Below, piece by piece: positions 17,260 through 23,730 of a stretch of 35,899 bases of DNA. A program made the position numbers and the translations under genes. The notes under the pieces are model-generated. The model saw nothing but the letters and a program-made list of their open reading frames with translations. It was not told the origin of the DNA and ran no database searches. Each line of letters starts with the position of its first letter. Position 1 is the first letter of the stretch. The DNA is taken from assembly GCA_031398975.1 (NCBI GenBank), contig JANNOI010000058.1, positions 1 to 35,899 of the forward strand, given 5' to 3'. The stretch comes from JAKFWI01 sp031398975 (GTDB taxonomy: Bacteria; Pseudomonadota; Alphaproteobacteria; Caulobacterales; Aquidulcibacteraceae).

Positions 17260-17282
17260 GATTTGCCCCGGTTAAGGTTTGC
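17251..17282. repeat. 16-base tandem duplication across the regB stop codon
   Basis: Two adjacent 16-base units, 17251-17266 and 17267-17282, share the pattern CCCGGTTRAGRTTTGC with two mismatches. The regB stop (TGA 17257-17259) is inside the first copy. The second copy lies in the regB-regA gap and may have come from local duplication. Confidence 0.75.
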
Positions 17283-17312
17283 CAAGCCCGCAAGCGCGCT
17301 AAATAAGCAAGT

Positions 17313-17864
17313 ATGACTGAAGAACCCCTCAATCTGCCCGACGACCACACCCTCCTGATCCTGGACGACGACGCCGCCTTCCGCCAACGGCTGGGGCGGG
17401 CCCTGACGGGGCGAGGCTTCGCCGTCTCCGCCGTGGGCACGGTGTCGGAGGCCTCCGACATCGCGCGGCTCAACCCGCCGGCCTTTGCGGTGCTGGATTT
17501 GCGCCTGGAGGACGGATCGGGGCTCAGCGTGGTGGAGGAGCTGCACAAGCGCCGCCCTGACTGCAAGGTCGTGATGCTGACCGGCTACGGCAATATCGCC
17601 ACGGCCGTGGCGGCGGTGAAGGCCGGCGCGCTCGACTACCTGCCCAAACCGGCCGACGCCGACGACGTCGTGAAGGCGCTGCTCGCCGATTTCGACCGCA
17701 AGCCCGCCCCCCCGGACAATCCGATGTCCGCCGACCGGGTGCGTTGGGAGCATATCCAGCGCGTCTACGAGCTCTGCGGCCATAATGTTTCCGAGACGGC
17801 GCGCCGCCTCAACATGCACCGGCGCACCCTGCAGCGCATCCTCGCCAAACGGGCCCCGCGCTAG
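17313..17864 (+). CDS. regA: Redox response regulator RegA/PrrA/ActR
   Basis: A 183-residue response regulator paired with RegB, controlling respiration and other redox-responsive genes. The receiver domain has the acidic pair in LILDDDAAF, phospho-acceptor D62 in AVLDLRLEDGSG, the T in MLTGYG and K in YLPKPAD. A short Pro-rich linker leads to a Fis-type helix-turn-helix, HNVSETARRLNMHRRTLQRIL, the near-invariant RegA DNA-recognition end. ATG 17313 is clear. In Rhodobacter regA lies downstream of senC on the other side of regB; here it follows regB directly. Its stop codon lies at the edge of a 15-base tandem duplication. Confidence 0.96.
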   Translation: MTEEPLNLPDDHTLLILDDDAAFRQRLGRALTGRGFAVSAVGTVSEASDIARLNPPAFAVLDLRLEDGSGLSVVEELHKRRPDCKVVMLTGYGNIATAVAAVKAGALDYLPKPADADDVVKALLADFDRKPAPPDNPMSADRVRWEHIQRVYELCGHNVSETARRLNMHRRTLQRILAKRAPR

Positions 17865-17910
17865 GCCCTCCTTTCAGCGGCCCTCCTTTCAGGGCCCCTC
17901 CTCAATCAGG
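17864..17910. repeat. 15-base tandem duplication between convergent regA and TraB-like stops
   Basis: GGCCCTCCTTTCAG(C/G) occurs at 17864-17878 and 17879-17893, followed by a degenerate third copy to about 17910. The array starts on the last base of the regA stop (TAG 17862-17864) and its third copy contains the stop of the convergent TraB-like gene (17908-17906). No clear intrinsic terminator was seen. Confidence 0.7.
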
Positions 17911-18862
17911 GACCGTCCACCTCGAGCCCGCGCCGCCGCAGCGCCTCGATCAGGCCGTCGCGGCCCAGCGCCTGCGTCATCGGCAGCACGACCAGCAGGC
18001 CTCCGGGTTCGGCGAGGCCCTGCTCCACCGCCTCTAGATAGCCCCGCCGCACCCCCTTCAGCACTTCATCCACCGACCCCGCGCTCGCGGCCAATTCGAT
18101 CTCGCACCGCCGGAGCGCTGCGTTTTCGGGCGTCGCGCGCAGGGTTTCCATGTCCCCCACCGCCCAGGCGGCGGCCACCGCGCGCACCCGCGGCACGTCC
18201 TGGACGATCGCATCGAGGGCGGCTTCCAGGCAGGCGCTGTCTGCGGCAGGGCTCAATTGGGGCAATTGGTCGATAATGGCGCGCGCACGATAGGTGCGCA
18301 CCGCGCTGACCTTCAGATTGCGCTTCCAGGCGAGCTTCCGCACCGTCTCCTCCGGGGCGCGCCCGCTATCGAGGCCGGCGGCGTTGTAGGCGGCGCCCAC
18401 CAGGCGGGCCCCGGCGATTGCGGGTCGCAGGCGGCGGTATTTGGAGGCGGGCTCGCCCAGGCTCTCGCGCGCGGCCTCGAAGCGGGAAAACAGCGCCGGC
18501 TCCAGCACGTCCTGCAAGGTCTGGCGCTTGGGCAGGCGAAAGAGGTCCCGGTCGGTGAGGAACAGGTCGATCGCCTCCAGCGCCTTAAGCCGGATCCAAA
18601 CCGGGGTGACCACCCGCTGCACCCGGGCCAGCACGCCCTCCACGCGCGTCGTATCCCAGGTGACGCCCTTCGGCAGATAGGTTGTGGCGCCGAGGATCCA
18701 GACGTCGCTATCGGCGTCGGAGACCACCCAAAGGCGCGGTCCCGGCAGGCGGCCGGTGACCATCACCGCCTCCTCCGTGGCGGCCTTCGGGTGCTGGGCG
18801 AGCGCCGCCGGCGCGCAGCACACGAGCGCCGCCGCCGCAAGACTACGCATCCACCCCATCAT
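17906..18862 (-). CDS. TraB/GumN family protein, secreted
   Basis: A 318-residue protein with a clear Sec signal (MRSLAAAALVCCAPAALAQ) and the TraB/GumN arrangement: an early LWVVSDADSDVWILGATTYLPKG segment (the family's GT.H-like strand, with ATTYLP where others have GTxH), a central SACLEAALDAIVQ region and a terminal LLVVLPMTQALG-DGLIEALRRRGLEV. In canonical TraB/GumN proteins the conserved GTxH and GxxH motifs suggest a metal-dependent hydrolase; here both histidines are replaced (TTY and MTQ), so catalytic activity is doubtful. Start at ATG 18862 (another at 18859). It overlaps the end of mmcB by 20 bases, so the two are co-transcribed. Confidence 0.82.
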   Translation of the reverse strand: MMGWMRSLAAAALVCCAPAALAQHPKAATEEAVMVTGRLPGPRLWVVSDADSDVWILGATTYLPKGVTWDTTRVEGVLARVQRVVTPVWIRLKALEAIDLFLTDRDLFRLPKRQTLQDVLEPALFSRFEAARESLGEPASKYRRLRPAIAGARLVGAAYNAAGLDSGRAPEETVRKLAWKRNLKVSAVRTYRARAIIDQLPQLSPAADSACLEAALDAIVQDVPRVRAVAAAWAVGDMETLRATPENAALRRCEIELAASAGSVDEVLKGVRRGYLEAVEQGLAEPGGLLVVLPMTQALGRDGLIEALRRRGLEVDGP

Positions 18863-19343
18863 CAGCCCCTAGCCCCCGATCGCTCCCCGCGCCCTCAGAG
18901 GTGGGGCCTGCCCGCTGGGCCGCCAAGCGCAGCGCGGCGTGGCGTGCGAACGCAACGAGTATGGCCTTGCGCCGCCCGCCCGCCAGGGGCGGCTGGGCCG
19001 CCGCTGGGCGGAGGAACGCCCCGCCGAAGCCGTCGGCCACGATCAGGCCCACCTCCCCGGGCAGGGCCTCTAGGGGGAAGTCCTCGCCCACCGCAAAGTA
19101 GAACGCGTCGCAGAAGGGGGCGTAATCGCGCCATTTGGCGTCCACGCGGTAATCCTCGAGGCAGGACTTTACCTCCACCAACACGATCTCTCCCTTGGCC
19201 CCCACCCCCAGCACGTCCGCACGCCGCCCGTTGGCGAGACCCACCTCGCAGAGCGGGGCGAAGCCGTGGGCGATCAGCAGGCGCGCGACGCCGCGGGTCA
19301 GCAGGGCGGTGGCTTCGGGGCGGGCGAGCGGGGCGGGGCGCAT
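18843..19343 (-). CDS. mmcB: MmcB family DNA repair protein
   Basis: A 166-residue protein of the MmcB family, with a PD-(D/E)xK nuclease-like core: RRADVLGVGAKGEIVLVEVKSCLEDYRVDAKWRDYAPFCD in two blocks (the D before LGV, then E-V-K). In Caulobacter MmcB is linked to DNA-damage tolerance. Start at ATG 19343 (MRPAPLARPEA), matching the family N-terminus; the open frame extends 47 codons upstream but that part is low-complexity. I found no LexA-type GTTC-N7-GTTC box in the 170 bases upstream. It overlaps the TraB-like gene downstream. Confidence 0.9.
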   Translation of the reverse strand: MRPAPLARPEATALLTRGVARLLIAHGFAPLCEVGLANGRRADVLGVGAKGEIVLVEVKSCLEDYRVDAKWRDYAPFCDAFYFAVGEDFPLEALPGEVGLIVADGFGGAFLRPAAAQPPLAGGRRKAILVAFARHAALRLAAQRAGPTSEGAGSDRGLGADDGVDA

Positions 19344-19517
19344 CGGCCCTTTTAGCACATCCGCGCCCGGCAGTTTCGGCCGCCGGCGGGCAAGATCGGC
19401 CGGGCCCTGCGCGGCCGGGCCGGGCCTTTTCTGTTGATAAATATCAGCTTTCCCCGTGGCCCCGATCCCGCATGGCCCGCTCACCCGCGCTTAACCCAAT
19501 CGCGCCATGGATGGGCC

Positions 19518-20639
19518 ATGAACACGACCGCGCCCCGCCTCGCCGCCGCCCTCAGCCTCGTGGCGTGGGCTTTCGCCGCCGCCGCGCCGGCGGACGCCGC
19601 CTCCCGCATCAAAGACATCGCCGATGTCGAGGGCGTCCGCGACAACCAGCTCGTGGGCTATGGCCTAGTGGTGGGCCTGCAGGGCACGGGGGACAATCTG
19701 CGCAACTGCCCCGGGGCCAAGCAAAGCCTCTCGGCCATGCTCGAGCGGCTGGGCACGACCACGCGGGACGGCAATCTCAACACCCGCAACGTCGCCTCCG
19801 TGATGGTGACGGCGAACCTGCCGCCCTTCGCCGCGCAAGGCGCGCGCCTGGACATCTCGGTCTCGGCGCTGTGCGACAGCAAGAGCCTGAGCGGGGGCCA
19901 GCTCCTGGCCACCCCCCTGCAGGGCGCGGACGGGCAAGTCTATGCGGTGGCGCAGGGGCCGGTGGCGATCGGGGGCTTCTCCGCCGGGGGGGCGTCTGGA
20001 TCCTCCGTCACCAAGGGCGTGCCCACCGCCGGGCGCATCGCCTCGGGCGCGCTGATCGAGCGGGAGCTCCGCTTCGACCTCGCCGCGCAGAGCGAATTGC
20101 GGCTTTCCTTGCGCAACCCCGACTTCACCACCGCCCAGCGCATGGCCGCGGTGATCAACAAGGCGCTCGGCGCGGGCGTGGCGCAAGCCCTCAACCCCGC
20201 CACCGTGCGGGTGCAGCGCGGCGCCTATCCGGGGGACATGATGGCGCTCCTGACCGCGCTCGAACCGCTGGAGGTCGAGCCCGACAGCCCGGCGCGCATC
20301 GTCATCGACGAGAATTCCGGCGTCATCGTGATGGGGGAGAACGTCAAGGTGTCCACCGTCGCGATCGCCCAAGGGGCGCTCACGATCTCGGTCACCGAGC
20401 GGCCCGCCGCCTCCCAGCCCGCCCCGCTTTCCCCCGGCGGGCAGACGGTGGTGGTCCCGCAAAGCGAGGTGAAGGTGGAGGAGGGCAAGGGGGGCCTGGC
20501 GCTGGTCCAGGGGGGCGCGCCGCTCAAGCAATTGGTGGACGGGCTGAACGCGTTGGGGGTGAGCCCGCGCGACATGATCTCCATCCTTCAGGCGCTGAAG
20601 GCCGCCGGCGCCATCCAGGCCGAAATCGAGGTGATGTAA
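19518..20639 (+). CDS. flgI: Flagellar P-ring protein FlgI
   Basis: A 373-residue periplasmic protein forming the P ring around the flagellar rod in the peptidoglycan layer. It has a signal peptide (about residues 1-28, ending ADAAS), then the family start RIKDIADVEGVRDNQLVGYGLVVGLQGTGD and later RNVASVMVTANLP, GGQLLATPL, INKAL and VRVQRGAYPGDMMALLTALEPLEVEPD. The C-terminus GVSPRDMISILQALKAAGAIQAEIEVM is also canonical. Start at ATG 19518. Its stop overlaps the next start by one base (TAATG), so flgI and flgJ are translationally coupled. The upstream gap has a TTAACC half-site but no full CtrA or sigma-54 site that I could support. Confidence 0.98.
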   Translation: MNTTAPRLAAALSLVAWAFAAAAPADAASRIKDIADVEGVRDNQLVGYGLVVGLQGTGDNLRNCPGAKQSLSAMLERLGTTTRDGNLNTRNVASVMVTANLPPFAAQGARLDISVSALCDSKSLSGGQLLATPLQGADGQVYAVAQGPVAIGGFSAGGASGSSVTKGVPTAGRIASGALIERELRFDLAAQSELRLSLRNPDFTTAQRMAAVINKALGAGVAQALNPATVRVQRGAYPGDMMALLTALEPLEVEPDSPARIVIDENSGVIVMGENVKVSTVAIAQGALTISVTERPAASQPAPLSPGGQTVVVPQSEVKVEEGKGGLALVQGGAPLKQLVDGLNALGVSPRDMISILQALKAAGAIQAEIEVM

Positions 20640-20959
20640 TGGACCCGCTTGCCGCTCCCGGCGCGCCCGCCGCCCCTTCGCCCGCTTCAACCCTGACGCC
20701 TGCGCTAACCCCCGCTCAGGAGCGCGACATCCGCAAGGCCGCCGACGAATTCGAAGCCATGCTGCTCAACTCGCTGCTCGCGCCGATGTTCGACGGGGTG
20801 GACGGGGACCTGTTCGGCGGCGGCGCGGGGGAGCGCATGTTCCGCCCGCTGCTGGTGCAGGAATACGCCAAGGGCGTCGCCGAGGCGGGGGGCTTGGGCC
20901 TTTCGGCCTCGGTCGCGCGCGAGATGATCGCCCTGCAAACCAAGACCGCGGAGCGCTGA
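20639..20959 (+). CDS. flgJ: Rod-binding protein FlgJ/CheL type (no muramidase domain)
   Basis: A 106-residue protein consisting only of the rod-binding domain of FlgJ, as in Caulobacter CheL and other alphaproteobacteria. After a Pro/Ala-rich lead of about 25 residues it reads IRKAADEFEAMLLNSLLAPMFDG, then GGGAGERMFRPLLVQEYAKGVAEAGGLGLSASVAREMI, the core of the domain. The muramidase domain found in enteric FlgJ is absent, which is normal in this class. It probably caps rod assembly in the periplasm. ATG overlaps the flgI stop by one base, and one base separates its stop from the next start. Confidence 0.93.
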   Translation: MDPLAAPGAPAAPSPASTLTPALTPAQERDIRKAADEFEAMLLNSLLAPMFDGVDGDLFGGGAGERMFRPLLVQEYAKGVAEAGGLGLSASVAREMIALQTKTAER

Positions 20960-20960
20960 G

Positions 20961-21407
20961 ATGGCCCTGCTCGCCGAAAACCCGGCCGACCGCGCCGCCC
21001 AGCTGATCGCCCTGACCGACCGCCTCACCGGTCTGATCGAGCAGGAGACCGCCCTCATAGAGGCCCGCGCGCCCCTCCTGGACGGCGCGCTGGGCGAGGA
21101 GAAGGCCCGGCTCGCCAATGTCTACCGCCTGGAGATGACCCGCATCGCCCAGGACCGCACGCTGATCCGGGAAGCCCCCGCCCAGCAGCTCGACGGCCTG
21201 CGCGGCGCCACGGTGCGCTTCCGCGCCGCGCTCGCCGCCCATGAGCGGGCCCTGATCGGGGTGAAGGCGGTGGCCGAGGGGCTCGTCCGGGCGATCGCGG
21301 AGGAGGTGGCGCGGGTGCGGGCCGGCTCACGCGGCTACGGCGCCTCCGGCGGCTACGCCGCCCCCGCGAGCGAGGCCGCAGCCCTCGCGCTTAACAAAAC
21401 CGCCTGA
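20961..21407 (+). CDS. FlgN-like flagellar chaperone
   Basis: A 148-residue, mostly helical protein. The body (LIALTDRLTGLIEQETALIEARAPLLDGALGEEKARLANVYRLEM in consecutive blocks) has the ELxxLxxQExxxL rhythm of FlgN, the cytosolic export chaperone of hook-associated proteins FlgK and FlgL. A Gly/Ala/Tyr-rich tail follows residue 120. Position immediately after flgJ (one-base gap) supports a flagellar role; small genes of this kind (FlbY in Caulobacter literature) sit at this place in related genomes. Sequence evidence alone is modest. Confidence 0.72.
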   Translation: MALLAENPADRAAQLIALTDRLTGLIEQETALIEARAPLLDGALGEEKARLANVYRLEMTRIAQDRTLIREAPAQQLDGLRGATVRFRAALAAHERALIGVKAVAEGLVRAIAEEVARVRAGSRGYGASGGYAAPASEAAALALNKTA

Positions 21408-21417
21408 ACCTCCCGCC

Positions 21418-21439
21418 GCGGCCCGAGGGTGGGGGCCGC
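21418..21439 (+). terminator. Possible hairpin after the FlgN-like gene
   Basis: GCGGCCC (21418-21424) pairs with GGGCCGC (21433-21439) ten bases after the FlgN-like stop. There is no T tract, so it may be a weak or Rho-assisted terminator, or only an RNA-stabilising stem. Confidence 0.35.
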
Positions 21440-21519
21440 CGTGCTTGCGGCTTGCGCTCGCAGCGCCTCTGGGCGCAGATGAGGCAAGGCCGGCGGGTGC
21501 GGCCGGAAGGGTGGGACCG

Positions 21520-22809
21520 ATGGGCCTATTCGGCAGAAAGCGCGGGCGGCGCCGCGGCGGAACCGGCATGCTCTCCGCCCTGGTTTTCAACTTCTCCCTC
21601 TTCGCCATGCCGTTTGCGGCGCTCGGCGTCTGGCAGGGCCTGCAGAGCGCCGACGTATACGGCTACGACGTCACCGACGCCGCCAAATCCGCCACCAAAC
21701 GCGCGCTCGAAGAAGCCGCCGCCAGCCTCATTCCAGGCGACGCCGACCGCGCGGCCTATTGGTCCTCCCTCGTGCAACGCGAGATCGAGGAAAACGATTT
21801 CAGCGCCGCGCGCGGGTTTCTGCTGGCCGCGCCGAAGATGCTGCCCCCGGAGGACGCCGCGCGCCTGGAAGGCCAGCTGCCGACGGGCGCGGACGATGAA
21901 GCCGTGGCGCAAGCCGCGCTCGCCTTCCTGGACCCCGAGGTGCAGCGCCGGTATCTCGCCGGCATTTCCGCGTGGGGTGCGGCGTCGCGCGGCGCGCGCG
22001 ACGCCATCCAGGGCGCGGTGACGGGCCGCGCAGACACGACCGGCCAGCTCGCCGGCGCGGTGGCCTCGGACTTTTTCGTGCTGGGGGATTTGCGTGATAT
22101 CGCCATCCAGGGCGGCAATTGGGTGAGCGACAAGCCGGTGGACGTGTTCGTGCTGGCGCTGTCCGGCGTCGGGGTGGCGCTCACGGCGACCACCGTGGCC
22201 ACGGCGGGAGGGTCTGCGCCGCTGAAGGTGGGCGCGTCCGTGATCAAGGCCGCCAAGCGGGCGGGGCGCCTGTCGGCGGGCTTTGCGGCCCATATCGAGC
22301 GTACGCTGTTCGAGGCGGTGCCGCCCGCGCGCCTCAAGGACGCGTTGGCCCGGAACCTGTCCGCCCCGACGCTGCTGGGCGATCGGTCCCGCGCGGTGAC
22401 CCGCGCCTTTGAGACGAGCGTCGATCCCGCCGGCTACGCCAAGCTGCGCGACCAGCTGGACGATGTGCGCGCCGTATCCGGCGCCGTCTCCCCGCTCGGA
22501 GCGGTGCGCCTGCTCGAGCATGCCGAGGACGCGACCGATCTGAAGCGGCTGCGCCTGGTGGCGGAGGCGGGCGGCGACCGGGCCATCGCCGTCGCCAAGC
22601 GTGGCGGCGGGCTCAAGATGCTGCGTGCGGCGAAGGGCACGCTGAAGATGACCCACAAGCTGAGCGTTGACCTTGCTGGCCTGTTCGCCTCGGTGCTGTT
22701 GTTCCTGGCCTCCGTGCTCGGCACGCTGGTCCAGGCGCTGGCGCGCGCGCTGCGCCGGCGCGAGCCCCCGGAACCGATCCAGGAGCGCCCCGAGGCGCTT
22801 TCGGTCTGA
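21520..22809 (+). CDS. Unrecognised multi-segment membrane protein downstream of flgIJN
   Basis: A 429-residue protein I cannot assign to a family. It begins with a very basic stretch (RKRGRRR) then a helix at about residues 17-38 (MLSALVFNFSLFAMPFAALGVW), a second hydrophobic segment near 206-232 and a strong one at 382-411 followed by basic residues (ALRRRE). Between them are two Ala/Asp/Arg-rich helical regions, one periplasmic or cytosolic depending on topology. ATG 21520 is chosen for the good GGAAGGGTGGG upstream. Located after the flagellar genes with a 112-base gap; it could serve flagellar assembly or be unrelated. Codon use matches its neighbours. Confidence 0.8.
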   Translation: MGLFGRKRGRRRGGTGMLSALVFNFSLFAMPFAALGVWQGLQSADVYGYDVTDAAKSATKRALEEAAASLIPGDADRAAYWSSLVQREIEENDFSAARGFLLAAPKMLPPEDAARLEGQLPTGADDEAVAQAALAFLDPEVQRRYLAGISAWGAASRGARDAIQGAVTGRADTTGQLAGAVASDFFVLGDLRDIAIQGGNWVSDKPVDVFVLALSGVGVALTATTVATAGGSAPLKVGASVIKAAKRAGRLSAGFAAHIERTLFEAVPPARLKDALARNLSAPTLLGDRSRAVTRAFETSVDPAGYAKLRDQLDDVRAVSGAVSPLGAVRLLEHAEDATDLKRLRLVAEAGGDRAIAVAKRGGGLKMLRAAKGTLKMTHKLSVDLAGLFASVLLFLASVLGTLVQALARALRRREPPEPIQERPEALSV

Positions 22810-22827
22810 CGACGCGGCGCGTGCGCA

Positions 22828-22878
22828 AGAGCGGTTCTCCTCCGAAAACCGCGTAACACTTTTCGGGAAACGGTCTAA
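22828..22878. repeat. Interspersed palindromic repeat overlapping the flagellin-like stop
   Basis: The element reads AGAGCGGTT...CGAAAACCGCGTAACACTTTTCGGGAAACGGTCTAA. It contains two nested inverted repeats: GCGGTT/AACCGC (22831-22836 and 22847-22852) and CCGAAAA/TTTTCGG (22842-22848 and 22860-22866). From memory it resembles a very common alphaproteobacterial intergenic element ending in a GCTCTA-like sequence. Its right end supplies the stop codon (TAG 22877-22875) of the flagellin-like gene on the minus strand. Confidence 0.65.
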
Positions 22879-23657
22879 TCCTGGAACAGGAGCAGGATCT
22901 GGTGCGGGGCGGAATTGGCGATCGCGCTGTTGGAGCCCGCCAAGGTCTGGCGCACCTGCAGCGCAGCCAATAGCGCGCCCTCGGAATCCATGTCCGCCGC
23001 GACGTCGCGCGCGAGCGCTGCGTCAAGCGCGCTGAGGAAGCGGTCGTGCGCGCCAAGACGCAGCGACGCCCCGGACAAGCGCGCCAGCGCGCCGTCCACC
23101 CGCGCCAGCGAGGCGTCGGCCTCGCGCGCGGCGGCTGCGGCTTCGCGCGGGCCGGCGAGCGAGGTGTCCTCCGAGAGCGACACCAGATCCTCGGGCTCGG
23201 GGTCCGATTTCAGCCGCAGATCCGCGCCCTCGATCTCGACCGGGTCGGCGTCTTCATCCAGCCGCGCGCGCAGAGGCTCGCCCGCCAGCACCTGCGCGCC
23301 GCCCTTCACCGCTTCCCGGATGGTTTCCCCGTACTGGCGCTTCAAGGCCTGAAACGTCTCATCGGCGCCGGCGGGGCCGCGCCCCTCGGCTGCGGCGCGC
23401 GCGAGGTCGCGCATCTGCGCCAGGAGCCCCGCCCCTTCCCGCCCGGCCGCGACCGCGAGATCAAGCTTCGCCGCCGCTTCAGCCAAGCCCCCGCGCACGC
23501 CCGCGAACGCCGGCTCCGCGGCCTCGCCTGCAGGGCGGAACGCGCCGGCGGCGGCCTCCCCCGCCTGCGCGCCGGGCGCATCGGCGGCGCGCGCGCGCGC
23601 GGTCAAGCCGGCGGGCGGGGTTTGGGGGACGGAATTGGCCTGAACACTGCTCACCAT
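22875..23657 (-). CDS. Divergent flagellin-like protein
   Basis: A 260-residue protein whose last about 45 residues are a flagellin C-terminal D0/D1 end: DMDSEGALLAALQVRQTL followed by SNSAIANSAPHQILLLFQD, close to the ALQVRQQLG...SIANQAPQ-IL-LF pattern. Residues about 58-125 (LDLAVAAGREGAGLLAQMRDLARAAAEG and the ALKRQYGETIREAVKGGAQVLAG block) match the flagellin D1 N-terminal helix pair. The first 55 residues, however, are Pro/Ala-rich (SVPQTPPAGLTARAR) and lack the normal TNxxAxxAxxNL D0 helix. ATG 23657 has AAGGAG eight bases upstream. It lies downstream of flmG on the same strand. It could be a minor flagellin, a regulator or a decoy substrate. Confidence 0.78.
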   Translation of the reverse strand: MVSSVQANSVPQTPPAGLTARARAADAPGAQAGEAAAGAFRPAGEAAEPAFAGVRGGLAEAAAKLDLAVAAGREGAGLLAQMRDLARAAAEGRGPAGADETFQALKRQYGETIREAVKGGAQVLAGEPLRARLDEDADPVEIEGADLRLKSDPEPEDLVSLSEDTSLAGPREAAAAAREADASLARVDGALARLSGASLRLGAHDRFLSALDAALARDVAADMDSEGALLAALQVRQTLAGSNSAIANSAPHQILLLFQD

Positions 23658-23730
23658 CGCGCCGCTCCTTCGGGCTTCGCCCGCATTCGTGCGCCTCAGT
23701 CCGGCGCATCACGGCGAGGAGGATGGCATA

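Noticed and set aside
15285..17306. A 673-codon plus-strand frame over the SCO and regB genes
   Set aside because: Low-complexity Gly/Arg/Ala text without motifs; the regB frame has every kinase motif.
19344..19517. LexA/SOS box upstream of mmcB, or a CtrA or sigma-54 site upstream of flgI
   Set aside because: No GTTC-N7-GTTC, no TTAA-N7-TTAA and no TGGC-N9-TTGC; only a TTAACC half-site, too weak to call.
18257..20959. A 900-codon plus-strand frame covering TraB-like, mmcB and flgI
   Set aside because: Only its last 106 codons (flgJ from 20639) are real. The rest is antisense or out of frame to recognised genes.
22875..23657. Flagellin-like gene as a plain pseudogene
   Set aside because: The frame is intact for 260 codons with a good ribosome site, and both D1 and C-terminal parts are well kept, so decay is not shown; left as an open alternative.
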